This document shows, in pieces, positions 23,086 to 31,258 of a DNA stretch of 64,000 nucleotides. Source of the DNA: PALSA-129 sp050014595 (lineage in GTDB: Bacteria > Acidobacteriota > Terriglobia > Bryobacterales > Bryobacteraceae). The translations under genes were made by a program, and so were the position numbers. The stretch's first letter is position 1. The number at the start of each line of letters is the position of its first letter. Below the pieces are notes generated by a model. The model was given only the letters and a program-made list of their open reading frames with translations. It had not been told where the DNA came from and did no database searches. The stretch spans positions 115,198-179,197 of the forward strand of contig JBEKDA010000005.1 of NCBI GenBank assembly GCA_050014595.1, in the 5' to 3' direction.

Positions 23086-24734
23086 CGCTGGCTTGCGGAG
23101 CGGCCATCGGCGCACCGCAGCAGCCCATCGTGAAGGAACTGCACGTTCCCATTCCGATGCGGGACGGAGTCCGCCTTTCCGCCAATATCTTTCTGCCGCC
23201 GGACCATGCCCACATCCCGGCCATCCTGGTGCGCACCCCTTACGGGAAAGGCGCCGATATCACCCCCAATTACCAGGCCTTCGTCGAGCACGGCTATGCC
23301 GTGGTGGTGGAGGACGTTCGCGGCCGTTACGAATCCGAAGGCTCCTTCCAGCCGCTTCACCAGGAACCCGCCGATGGCGACGACACCCTCAACTGGATCG
23401 CGCACCGCTCCTGGTCCAACGGCAACATCGGCATGATGGGAGGCTCCTACGGCGGAATCGTCCAATGGAAGGCCGCGCTTCTCGACAATCCCCACCTCAA
23501 AGCCATTTTTCCGGTGGTCTCCGGCGACGACGATTACCGCGACCGCTTCTACTCCACCGGCGGCGCCGTCAAGCTCGGCAATCGCCTGGAGTGGATGGCT
23601 GAGAATCTCAAAGTGCCAGGCTACCAGCCGGACTTCTCCAAGTTCACGTTGCACCTGCCGCTGCGCACCGCCGATGTGGCGGCCACCGGCGCCCCGTCGT
23701 CCATGTACCGCGAAGTCATGGAGCATCCCACCTTCGACGCCTTTTGGCGCGCCATCAGCACCAAGGAGCAGCTCTCCAAGATCCGCGTGCCCGTCTTTGC
23801 GGTGGGCGGCTGGTATGACAATTTTGCCGAAAGCGACCTCGAGGCCTATGCCGCGCTCCACAAATCTTCGGGCCTCAACCGCATCCTGATCGGCCCCTGG
23901 CCGCACAACATGTCCACCAGGTTCGCCGATGCCGATTTCGGCCCGGATTCTCAGGTCGCCGTGCGTGCGCTGCAATTCGAATGGTTCGATCAATGGCTCA
24001 TGGGCAAGGATTCGCTGCTTATGTCCACGCCGCCCGTAAAGGTTTTTCTGATGGGAGCCAATCGCTGGCTCGAAGACCGTGTGTGGCCGCCCGCTCATTC
24101 CCGCGAGCGGAAACTCTACCTCGCCGCCGGTGGCGCGCTGGCCGGCAAGCCCCCGTCGCATGCCGCTCCGGACCGCTACGTCTACGATCCGCGCGACCCC
24201 GTTCCCACCCGCGGCGGACCGGTCTGCTGTAATCCCCGGGTTTTCCCCTGGGGCCCCATGGATCAGCGTCCCATCGAGCAGCGTCCCGACGTTCTCGTCT
24301 ACACCACCGCGCCACTCAAACAGGACACCACCGCCGCCGGCCCCGTGAAAGCCATCTTATGGGTGTCAACCAGCTCGACCGACACCGATTTCACCGCCAA
24401 ACTCGTCGATGTCGCCCCCGATGGATATGCCCGCAACCTCACCGACGGCATCCTGCGGCTGCGCTATCGGAACGCGCTCGACAAACCGGAATTGGCCAAC
24501 CCCGGCCAACTCTACCAAGTCACGGTGGATGCCGGTGTCACCGGCAACGTGTTTCTCAAGGGCCATCGTATTCGCGTCGAAATCTCGAGCAGCAACTTCC
24601 CGCGGTTCGACCGCAATCCCAACACCGGCGGGCCCGTCGCCGGCGAGACCAGGCTGGTGCCGGCCACCGAGACCATCTATCACGACGGCGATCATCCATC
24701 CTGGCTCTCACTGACAGTGATTCCGCCCGGCTGA
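23067..24734 (+). CDS. exported CocE/NonD-family serine hydrolase
   Basis: This 555-residue protein belongs to the X-Pro dipeptidyl-peptidase S15/CocE family. GTG 23067 gives a signal peptide (MRVWYLALACGAAIGA). The catalytic triad fits S127 in GGSYGG, D251 in GGWYD and H280 in GPWPH. A C-terminal jelly-roll domain covers about 340-550 (ILWVSTSSTDTDFTAKLVDV). Members cleave acyl esters, amides or N-terminal X-Pro dipeptides; the substrate here is unknown. It overlaps the glycosyltransferase gene upstream by 19 bases. Its 3' end overlaps the convergent small membrane gene by 43 bases. Confidence 0.93.
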   Translation: MRVWYLALACGAAIGAPQQPIVKELHVPIPMRDGVRLSANIFLPPDHAHIPAILVRTPYGKGADITPNYQAFVEHGYAVVVEDVRGRYESEGSFQPLHQEPADGDDTLNWIAHRSWSNGNIGMMGGSYGGIVQWKAALLDNPHLKAIFPVVSGDDDYRDRFYSTGGAVKLGNRLEWMAENLKVPGYQPDFSKFTLHLPLRTADVAATGAPSSMYREVMEHPTFDAFWRAISTKEQLSKIRVPVFAVGGWYDNFAESDLEAYAALHKSSGLNRILIGPWPHNMSTRFADADFGPDSQVAVRALQFEWFDQWLMGKDSLLMSTPPVKVFLMGANRWLEDRVWPPAHSRERKLYLAAGGALAGKPPSHAAPDRYVYDPRDPVPTRGGPVCCNPRVFPWGPMDQRPIEQRPDVLVYTTAPLKQDTTAAGPVKAILWVSTSSTDTDFTAKLVDVAPDGYARNLTDGILRLRYRNALDKPELANPGQLYQVTVDAGVTGNVFLKGHRIRVEISSSNFPRFDRNPNTGGPVAGETRLVPATETIYHDGDHPSWLSLTVIPPG

Positions 24735-25123
24735 AGTGTCACCCAGCCCGCGCGCCCGTGCCGGCGCAGAATTACGATCCCAGCCGCGACCGCGCAGGCC
24801 AGCATCGCCACCCGGATGTAAACCGCCACGTACATCCGCGGATCGCCCACGATCTGGCGCGCCAGCCCGAAAGCCGCGCTGGTGGTGCAGAACGCAAAGT
24901 AGATTCGCTCGATGCCATTGCCGGAAAACGCCGCCAGCGCCAGCAGAATCGACATGACCACTGCGTACACCGCCGTCATGATCCACGCCGAGCGAAGCGA
25001 GTTCGCGGCCAGCGGCCGGACCACGATCAACATGCCGTACATCGCCACCGCCAGGAAGACCACCGTATGCACCAGCGCGACGATGGCCCGTTTGCGGTTC
25101 GTGAGGATGACGTAACGTTCCAT
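24692..25123 (-). CDS. four-helix membrane protein of unknown function
   Basis: This 143-residue protein starts MERYVILTNRKRAIVALVH at ATG 25123, the first start that avoids a hydrophilic, non-conserved-looking extension to 25252. There are four hydrophobic segments (about 14-35, 48-66, 80-95, 104-122) and a short tail (RRHGRAGWVTLQPG). No family is recognised. It is convergent with the hydrolase gene and overlaps its last 43 bases. Confidence 0.65.
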   Translation of the reverse strand: MERYVILTNRKRAIVALVHTVVFLAVAMYGMLIVVRPLAANSLRSAWIMTAVYAVVMSILLALAAFSGNGIERIYFAFCTTSAAFGLARQIVGDPRMYVAVYIRVAMLACAVAAGIVILRRHGRAGWVTLQPGGITVSESQDG

Positions 25124-25381
25124 GGACGAACCACCAGCATAGCAACCAGTCTGGTGGATTTTCATGGCGCACGCACTCGTGCGCGCCGTGTCGTTTGAGA
25201 AGGGTGGGCTGTCTTGGAGCAGCATGTGCGGCCTGGCCGATTCTGAGATCACGCCGAAACTCCGCGGGCCCTGACGCCATGTTCAGGCTGATCCGGCGTT
25301 GGACCATTCGGCCATCGGACGTTTCAGGGCCTTGCTCCCCACGAATGGAAACCTGTAGAATGAATTCTCGCGGAGGGACGC

Positions 25382-27121
25382 ATGATACGCGGAAGGTCGT
25401 ACGCTTTGTCGGTCCTACTGCTGGCCAGTGCTGGGATCTTGAACGCCCAAACGGGACAGCCGGCCACACCGCCAAAGCAAACCAAGGCGCAGGCCCCGGC
25501 CCCCAAGGCGGGAACTGCGCCGGCTCCCTTGACGAATCAGGACGTAATCCGTCTGGTGAAAGCCAAGGTGTCTGACGACCTGATCATTTCCAAGATCAAA
25601 CAGTCGAAGACGAAATTCGATACGTCGGTAGACGCACTGGTGGCGCTTAAGCAGGCTGGAGTCAGCGATAATCTGATTGCCGTCATGATGAATCCCCCGG
25701 CGGCGTCCCCTCCCGCGGCGTCCACTCCCGCAGCGTCCACTCCCGCGGCGTCCACTCCGCCGCCAGCGCGCCCGGCCGCTGCCGGCGCCGTCGCGTCTCC
25801 CGCTCCCGCGACGACACCTGGCGTTGCAGCTTCCAACGAGTCAAAGCCGGCTGCGGCGACGGGGACCAACGTAGCGGCGCGAAGAGGGGCGCCCCCGAGA
25901 CCTGCCGAGGTTTCCTCCGCACCGCAAAACTACGGCGTGTACATCTGGTCGGGCGGGGGGTTGAAACCGCTCGGCCAGGTTCAAACCAAAGTGCAGATCA
26001 GCAAATTCCGGTCGTTGCTCAAGGGCATCCCATTCGTTCGACAGAAGATCGACATCAACATACCGGGTGCGCACTCCACCAGCCGGTTCAACGACGTACG
26101 CCCGACCTTCTTTGCCTTCTTTCCCCCCAGCCGCGACGTGAGCAAGTTCAAGTTGCTGCAGTGCAAGATCACCGGGCAGAGATTCGATCAGCGCACCCTG
26201 GCCAACGCTTCCATCCTGTTCAGCACGGAACAGAACCAGGACGAAGTGCCCGTCGATATCGGTCCCACCTCGGTGAAGGACCTGTACCGCATCTTTCCAC
26301 GGGAAGACGTTCCATCCGGGGAGTTTGGATTCGTGGAAGGCAATACCGGAAGCCAGTCGGCCTCGAATATCGAGATACTGGACGTTTACGATTTCGCCAT
26401 CGATCGGCCGGAAGACAAGATGTCCCTCACGGACTATCTGCAGACTCTACCGCCCGCCAACGTGGGTAACGCGGACTTCCTGAACTGGTCGAAGGAGGAC
26501 TGCCAGAAGATCGTTGCCGATCGAACCGGGAAGGTGGGGCTTACCGGAAGCATGATGGCTTGGTTTAACGGGCAGTACGCCTCGCTGGACGTCTATTGGG
26601 CCGATGCGCAGTTCGCCCGCGCCTTTGCGCGGCTGGAAATGCTCGACAAGAACCTCACTCCCGGGGACGCCGGCAAGCTGGCTTCCCTGCTGCTCAGTCC
26701 GGATGGCACCCAGTATTACATCATGGTCTCCATCGGCGTCAAGGTCGGTTCGGGAAAGCTGATCGGCGCCAATGAAGGCGAGCGGCTCATGCGGCCATTC
26801 GATGCGTCCCTGGCGGACGAGAAGTCCAAGGAGGTGGTCGCCGCCAAGCATCTGGACTTCGTGGGCGGTTATAACGGGTTGTGGAAGGTGGCGTTCGACC
26901 AGAAGAGCATCCGCGGGCCGCTCCTGCAGAGCCACACTCTGGAGCTGGTCTTCGAGGCCAGGTTGAATCAGAACCTGGAATTCAAAGCGAAATTTGATGC
27001 CGTTAAGATCACCAACATGGTGACGGAGGCGGCGTTCCGCCGCATGTGGCAACAACCGATTCGGTCCGGAGCCGGAGGGGGTTGCATCGCGTCCGAACGC
27101 TCCTTGTCGTGCGTGCGATGA
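25382..27121 (+). CDS. large exported protein of unknown function
   Basis: This 579-residue protein starts at ATG 25382 behind GCGGAGGGACGC and has a signal peptide ending GILNAQ. A short helical domain at about 50-100 (LTNQDVIRLVKAKVSDDLII to LKQAGVSDNLIAVMM) resembles the small helical repeat often found at the N-terminus of acidobacterial periplasmic proteins. A Pro/Ala/Ser/Thr linker of about 80 residues follows, with AASTP repeats. The remaining 390 residues have strand-rich character (YGVYIWSGGGLKPLGQVQTK, FFAFFPPSRDVSKFKLLQCK). I do not recognise that domain. Confidence 0.75.
   Translation: MIRGRSYALSVLLLASAGILNAQTGQPATPPKQTKAQAPAPKAGTAPAPLTNQDVIRLVKAKVSDDLIISKIKQSKTKFDTSVDALVALKQAGVSDNLIAVMMNPPAASPPAASTPAASTPAASTPPPARPAAAGAVASPAPATTPGVAASNESKPAAATGTNVAARRGAPPRPAEVSSAPQNYGVYIWSGGGLKPLGQVQTKVQISKFRSLLKGIPFVRQKIDINIPGAHSTSRFNDVRPTFFAFFPPSRDVSKFKLLQCKITGQRFDQRTLANASILFSTEQNQDEVPVDIGPTSVKDLYRIFPREDVPSGEFGFVEGNTGSQSASNIEILDVYDFAIDRPEDKMSLTDYLQTLPPANVGNADFLNWSKEDCQKIVADRTGKVGLTGSMMAWFNGQYASLDVYWADAQFARAFARLEMLDKNLTPGDAGKLASLLLSPDGTQYYIMVSIGVKVGSGKLIGANEGERLMRPFDASLADEKSKEVVAAKHLDFVGGYNGLWKVAFDQKSIRGPLLQSHTLELVFEARLNQNLEFKAKFDAVKITNMVTEAAFRRMWQQPIRSGAGGGCIASERSLSCVR
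25699..25766 (+). repeat. 15-bp tandem repeat inside the exported-protein gene
   Basis: The unit GCGTCCACTCCCGCG, with small variants, is repeated about four times and encodes the AASTP linker. Such in-frame arrays change copy number by slippage without breaking the gene. Confidence 0.7.
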
Positions 27122-27267
27122 ATCTGCACGATGCGGTCCGGTAGCGGCCTGCACAAACCGGCGTAGCAGGCGCGGGGACGAATGGGCGACGGATCCGTTG
27201 TAAGCGATCATGCCTCGTGATACCTTCAGATTCGGACGAAAACGTCTCGAAAGCGAGGGCATGACGG

Positions 27268-28098
27268 ATGAACCGCAACGCACGCATTTTCTCTTTTCTC
27301 GTACTTACGCTTGCCGCATTGGGCGGTTGCTCCAGCAAGCCACCAGCCAAAGAATCCAAGAAAGCCGGGACCGCGCTGGACAGAATCCAGGGAAAGGCCC
27401 AAGTCCTGGTGGAATCGGCCGGGGCTAGCGATGCCGCTCTGAACGCGGATGGACCTTCTGTGTACCTTTGGGAAGGCGCGCATCGCTACCGCTTGTTCTT
27501 GAGGACACCCGTTGAGGTAGTCCACGGGAGCGAGTATATTGCCGAGGGTGTCGACGCGCAAAAGGCCATTGACGCGATTGGCGATCCCGACCAGGGTAAG
27601 AACGGCTATCCGCTCCAATCAAGCTGCGAGCGTGTCGTCAGGATGGCCTGGACCGGCCTGCCCCTTGATGCGATCGATGCGGATGCCTCGGTTTTGCGCG
27701 CCAGGGTGCAACGGTATCCCGCCAGGTCCGTATTCCTGGTTACGCGGATACGGCCCGTTACATCAACGGAGAGCAGCACGGTTTCCGCGGAACCGAAGAA
27801 AGACGCCGCGGTCGAGGAGAAGAACATCCCCGAAATCTCTGTGGCGGGGGATAAACAAAGCGCTTTTCTGATTGAGGGTCCGACCGTTCAAAACGCACCC
27901 CTTTGGGAGCCCGCGGGGGGAACGGTTCGTTGCAAAGTCGTCATCAACCCGGAAGGGAAGATCTCTGAGCTCGAAACCGGCGCACAACTCTGTGAGACTG
28001 TGCCGTGGTCTCAGTTTCGTTATCAGCCCCCGGTCCAGGGTGGCCACCCCGTCAAAGTGACAACCGAGGTTGAAGTGCGCTTCGAACCGCGAAAGTGA
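27268..28098 (+). CDS. lipoprotein with TonB-C-like domain
   Basis: This 276-residue protein has a lipobox, LGGC, at about residue 20, so it is lipid-anchored. Residues about 25-150 are unassigned and contain YLWEGAHRYRLFLRTPVEVV. The last 60 residues (VRCKVVINPEGKISELETGA, then PWSQFRYQPPVQGGHPVKV and VEVRF) match the beta-alpha-beta pattern of TonB C-terminal domains. There is no N-terminal anchor helix or Pro-rich spacer as in a true TonB, so it is unlikely to energise receptors. It follows the large exported protein on the same strand with 146 bases between. Confidence 0.72.
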   Translation: MNRNARIFSFLVLTLAALGGCSSKPPAKESKKAGTALDRIQGKAQVLVESAGASDAALNADGPSVYLWEGAHRYRLFLRTPVEVVHGSEYIAEGVDAQKAIDAIGDPDQGKNGYPLQSSCERVVRMAWTGLPLDAIDADASVLRARVQRYPARSVFLVTRIRPVTSTESSTVSAEPKKDAAVEEKNIPEISVAGDKQSAFLIEGPTVQNAPLWEPAGGTVRCKVVINPEGKISELETGAQLCETVPWSQFRYQPPVQGGHPVKVTTEVEVRFEPRK

Positions 28099-28423
28099 AA
28101 GCCGCGATGTACTGGTCCCAATACTCGCGCCCCTTGATATCGGCGGGCGAGAACCTCCAGTTCGCGGCGAAAGTAGCAACGGCGCTCGAACGCATTGCGG
28201 AAGGCAACCTGTCAAACGTCAAGACGGTCGGTAACGGCGTTCTCGAATACAAGGTTGATTTTGGCCCCGGCTACCGCATTTACTTCGGGCGGACGGCGAC
28301 CGGCTTGTGATTCTGCTCGCCGGCGGCATGAAGAAGCGCCAGCCGGAAGACATCCGCCAGGCAAAGGCGAATTGGGAAGACTACCGGAACAGGAAGACTC
28401 AGGAAAGAACACGATGCCACTGA
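28095..28423 (+). pseudogene. RelE/HigB-type toxin, frameshifted
   Basis: The first part reads AAKVATALERIAEGNLSNVK and DFGPGYRIYFGR, strongly resembling the RelE/HigB killer family, and then stops at 28308. In another frame the sequence continues as GDRLVILLAGG, KKRQPEDIRQAKANW and DYRNRK, exactly the family's C-terminus. One missing base near 28291 (GGGCGGACGG) explains both halves. The N-terminus is also shorter than usual. The restored frame ends at 28421-28423 and overlaps the antitoxin start. The toxin is therefore probably inactive unless this is an assembly error or frameshifting occurs. Confidence 0.8.
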
Positions 28424-29931
28424 CCAAAGATTTTCGCGAAACCATCCGCGAACGCGCCCAACGGGAACCGCGATTCCGCAAGGCGTTGCTTCGTGAAGCA
28501 ATCGACCTCATGCTCTCCGGCGACGAGAAGACGGGCCGCGCGATCCTGCGCAACTATATCAACGCCACAGTCGGCTTTCGGCAGTTGGAGGATGCGGCAT
28601 CCATCCCGGCGAACAGCCTCATGCGGATGTTTGGGCCGAATGGCAACCCTTCGGCGAAGAACTTGTTCGGCGTCCTCGCTCATCTTCAGGCGCGGGAGGG
28701 TGTGAACTTTGAGATCCGTCCCCGCCGCAGTTGGCAGGTCAAATGATAGATCTCCCCTGACGCCGCAGTGTATAGGATCGCGTTCCGCCTCCACGCCATT
28801 CCGTGACAGGATCTCTTCGAGCGCCGCCGGAATCTCATATACGGCGCGGTTCCGCATTCCGGCAATGCGCTCCTGGAAGCGCCGGTAACGGTCCGGCATC
28901 AGCATTTCGCGAACTGCGTCGGCGATCCGCGAGAAGCTTCGCACCACCATCCCCACGTCCTGCTCTTCGATCCAATCCGCGTTGTAACGCTCGTGCGCCA
29001 GCGTCCAGGCGTTCCGCTCCACAATCACGGGCAGCGCCATGGCAATCGCTTCGCTAATCGAACCGGGCCCCGGCTTGCCGATGAAGAAATCGGCCAGCGC
29101 CATGTAGTACGGCACATCCCTGGTGAAGCCCTCAACGAACAACGGGATGCGGCTGTCGAGAGAACGCAGTTGCCGCATGGCTTCCTGGTTGCGCCCGCAC
29201 AGCAGGATCAACTGCACGCCGCTCCCGGCGCCGCTCAGGCACCTGGCAATCCGCGCCATCTCGAGCGATCCCTCGCCGCCGAACAGCACGAGGCCAGTCG
29301 GAAGATCCGCCCGCAGTCCCAGCCGCGCGCGTTCTTCGGCGCGGTTCATCTGCCGCTGCGCGTAGAACCGCGGGTTTAGAATCATGCCGGAAGTCCTGAC
29401 CACGCGCGATTCCGGAAGCCCCATCGCGAGCGCCTGGTCGGCCGCCCGTTTTGAACCGCACACCACGTGCTGGTCAAGCGGCTCAATCCAGAAGTTGGGC
29501 GGATAATCGGCGATGTCGGTGAGGATGGTCACGAACGGCGTCCCTGGCCATGCGTGGTCCAGGGCTTCCCGCAGCGCGCGGTTGTAGTGCGGGATCAGCG
29601 AGACCACCATGTCGGGACGGTGCGCCGCCCAGTGCCGCGTCAGCACTTCCACTTGCGCCCGATGACTCATGCGGATGGCCAGGTGCATCACCGGGACCAT
29701 TTGCGCCGTTCCCAGCGTCCAGCCCCGCCGCAGCATGATGTTGTACACGTCCTGGAATGGAATGCCGACCGATTTGCGGATGTAGTCGATCGAATCGAGC
29801 AAGTCCTGGATGCACAGGAATTGAAGGTCCCAGGGACGTTCCTGCTGGCCGATCACTTCGGCCAGTGCTTTTGCGGCCGCCCGGTGGCCGCCACCGGCGT
29901 CGATGTAAATGAAATCGATCTTTCGTCTCAT
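28399..29931 (-). CDS. MGDG-synthase-like glycosyltransferase
   Basis: This enzyme belongs to the monogalactosyldiacylglycerol synthase/processive glycolipid glycosyltransferase group. It begins MRRKIDFIYIDAGGGHRAAA, the diacylglycerol-binding N-terminal signature, and contains SLIPHYNRALREAL, LFGGEGSLEMARI and the donor-site segment DFFIGKPGPGSISEAIAMAL. It probably adds sugars to membrane diacylglycerol. The recognisable enzyme ends near residue 378 (ALEEILSRNG, about 28800). The frame then stays open for more than 130 residues, mostly antisense to the antitoxin gene, with unrelated sequence. The native end may have been lost when the toxin-antitoxin pair arrived. Confidence 0.88.
   Translation of the reverse strand: MRRKIDFIYIDAGGGHRAAAKALAEVIGQQERPWDLQFLCIQDLLDSIDYIRKSVGIPFQDVYNIMLRRGWTLGTAQMVPVMHLAIRMSHRAQVEVLTRHWAAHRPDMVVSLIPHYNRALREALDHAWPGTPFVTILTDIADYPPNFWIEPLDQHVVCGSKRAADQALAMGLPESRVVRTSGMILNPRFYAQRQMNRAEERARLGLRADLPTGLVLFGGEGSLEMARIARCLSGAGSGVQLILLCGRNQEAMRQLRSLDSRIPLFVEGFTRDVPYYMALADFFIGKPGPGSISEAIAMALPVIVERNAWTLAHERYNADWIEEQDVGMVVRSFSRIADAVREMLMPDRYRRFQERIAGMRNRAVYEIPAALEEILSRNGVEAERDPIHCGVRGDLSFDLPTAAGTDLKVHTLPRLKMSEDAEQVLRRRVAIRPKHPHEAVRRDGCRILQLPKADCGVDIVAQDRAARLLVAGEHEVDCFTKQRLAESRFPLGAFADGFAKIFGQWHRVLS
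28414..28746 (+). CDS. cognate antitoxin of the RelE/HigB-type toxin
   Basis: This 110-residue protein begins MPLTKDFRETIRERAQREPR and has the helix-turn-helix-like segment FRQLEDAASIPANSLMRMFG, then NLFGVLAHLQAREGV. This is the pattern of the putative-antidote/transcriptional regulators encoded just after such toxins. The ATG lies 10 bases before the restored toxin stop, as in intact operons. The frame is intact although the toxin is broken. The convergent glycosyltransferase frame overlaps it completely on the other strand. Confidence 0.82.
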   Translation: MPLTKDFRETIRERAQREPRFRKALLREAIDLMLSGDEKTGRAILRNYINATVGFRQLEDAASIPANSLMRMFGPNGNPSAKNLFGVLAHLQAREGVNFEIRPRRSWQVK

Positions 29932-29944
29932 CGAGGCGCGCGGC

Positions 29945-30073
29945 TCAATGCGAAGCGCGAAGCGCCCGGACCAGGTTCGAAACCGGCCAGATCACCAGCA
30001 CTGCCAGCAGGCAGGCCGGAGTGACCGCGGCGTTGAGGACGGTCTGTAAGGTCTCCCGGATCTTCCGTGACAC
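29945..30073 (-). CDS. small membrane protein, 42 residues
   Basis: GTG at 30073 has an excellent ribosome-binding site, CGGGAGGTG, at proper spacing. The product begins MSRKIRETLQTVLNAAV and has one hydrophobic stretch, ACLLAVLVIWPVSNLV, and a basic end. It lies 14 bases upstream of the glycosyltransferase start on the same strand, so it may be co-transcribed and help place that enzyme at the membrane. No homologue is recalled. Confidence 0.5.
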   Translation of the reverse strand: MSRKIRETLQTVLNAAVTPACLLAVLVIWPVSNLVRALRASH

Positions 30074-30140
30074 GATACACCTCCCGTGCTTTACGATTTC
30101 GATGTTACGCGCCTAATGTTACTCCGCGATGAAAGTCCCG

Positions 30141-30686
30141 CTAAATGCTTGCCAGAGTGCCGGCGTATATCCGGTATGCCCGGGCGCCGAACAGCACGAA
30201 AACAACTTGCTGGACCTTTGTTTCGCGTAACTCCAGGTGGGTTTTCACCGCGCCGAGCGCGATCCGCGCGGCTTCCTCCAGCGGATAGCCATACACGCCG
30301 GTGCTGATGGCCGGGAAGCTGATGGTGGCCGCGCCGCGTTCTTCCGCCATGGCCAGACAGGCGCGGTAGCAGGAAGCCAGCAGTTCCGCTTCGCCGCGCC
30401 GCCCATCCCGGTAGACCGGGCCGACGGCGTGGAAAACGTAGCGCGCCGGCAGACGTCCGGCGCCGGTCGCGACCGCGCTGCCTGTCGCGCAACGGCCGAT
30501 GCGCGCGCGGATCGCGTCCAGCTCGCGCATGATCTCCGGTCCGCCGGCGCGATGGATGGCGCCATCCACTCCGCCGCCGCCCGCCAACGCCGCATTGGCT
30601 GCATTGACGATCGCATCCACCGGCACGCGCGTGATGTCGCCCTCCATCAAAACCATCTTCCGGCCCGTCGGGCTCATCCACTCCAT
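30141..30686 (-). CDS. macrodomain ADP-ribose hydrolase
   Basis: This 181-residue macrodomain protein of the YmdB/MacroD type should remove ADP-ribose from proteins or deacetylate O-acetyl-ADP-ribose. The signature VDAIVNAANAALAGGGGVDGAI has the catalytic Asn and the Gly-rich loop with Asp. AVGPVYRDGRRGEAELLASC and SFPAISTGVYGYPLEEAARI form the second half of the ADP-ribose pocket. The domain is complete and stands alone. It is divergent from the plus-strand gene at 30732. Confidence 0.92.
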   Translation of the reverse strand: MEWMSPTGRKMVLMEGDITRVPVDAIVNAANAALAGGGGVDGAIHRAGGPEIMRELDAIRARIGRCATGSAVATGAGRLPARYVFHAVGPVYRDGRRGEAELLASCYRACLAMAEERGAATISFPAISTGVYGYPLEEAARIALGAVKTHLELRETKVQQVVFVLFGARAYRIYAGTLASI

Positions 30687-30731
30687 ATCTATCTATTACA
30701 ATCATCCTTCAGTCTGAAGGCAGGAGGCCTC

Positions 30732-31220
30732 ATGAAAAATACTTTCGCCATCACGTTCGTCGTCGGTTTGGGGGTGATCGCCCTGGCGGTGGCCGGCATC
30801 TTTTATATGCAGCGCGGCGCGCACATGGAGCTGCCGGGCAAGATCGTCAAGGTCCGCACCGTTCCGATCGACGATGAGGATTCCGTCGCCGTAGCCGACT
30901 TCCAGCTCCACAACAGCTCCGACTACCCGTTCGTGGTCCGGACCGTGTGGCTGGTTCTGGAGGACGCCGATGGCAGCCAGCATCCCGGACTCACTTCTTC
31001 GGAGATTGACGCCCAGCGATTCTTCGATGGCACGCCCATGCTCGGCCCGAAGTTCGCCAAGACTCTGATCACGCAGGAAACCATTCAGGGCCACGCTACC
31101 GAAGATCACATGGTGCTGGCCAATTTCGAGGTCTCCGAGGCCAGGCTCCAGGCGCGGAAACGCTTCTTTGTGCGCATCGAAGAACTGGACGGCAAGATCT
31201 TCGAGCTCTCGGAAAAATAG
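30732..31220 (+). CDS. single-pass membrane protein of unknown function
   Basis: This 162-residue protein starts at ATG 30732 with AGGAGG upstream. An N-terminal transmembrane helix or signal anchor (about 6-25) is followed by a strand-rich domain: VRTVPIDDEDSVAVADFQLH, NSSDYPFVVRTVWLVLED, FFVRIEELDGKIFEL. The NSSDYPFVVR segment recalls proteins with a late-embryogenesis/Ig-like fold in which one partner strand covers the next. The role is unknown; it looks like an exported beta-sandwich. Confidence 0.75.
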   Translation: MKNTFAITFVVGLGVIALAVAGIFYMQRGAHMELPGKIVKVRTVPIDDEDSVAVADFQLHNSSDYPFVVRTVWLVLEDADGSQHPGLTSSEIDAQRFFDGTPMLGPKFAKTLITQETIQGHATEDHMVLANFEVSEARLQARKRFFVRIEELDGKIFELSEK

Positions 31221-31227
31221 TGTATCA

Positions 31228-31255
31228 GGAGGGCGGCCCCCCTGGTCCGCCCTCC
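31228..31255. terminator. bidirectional hairpin between convergent genes
   Basis: A perfect 9-bp inverted repeat, GGAGGGCGG and CCGCCCTCC, with a 10-base loop fills the 38-base gap between convergent genes. There is no T-tract on either side. Confidence 0.5.
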
Positions 31256-31258
31256 AAC

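Noticed and set aside
24708..25475. 255-codon minus-strand frame over the four-helix membrane gene
   Set aside because: The overlapping frame 24692-25123 has clear transmembrane pattern; this one is low-complexity.
29960..29990. GGTTCGAA-like segment resembling a tRNA T-loop
   Set aside because: No acceptor, D or anticodon arms can be formed around it.
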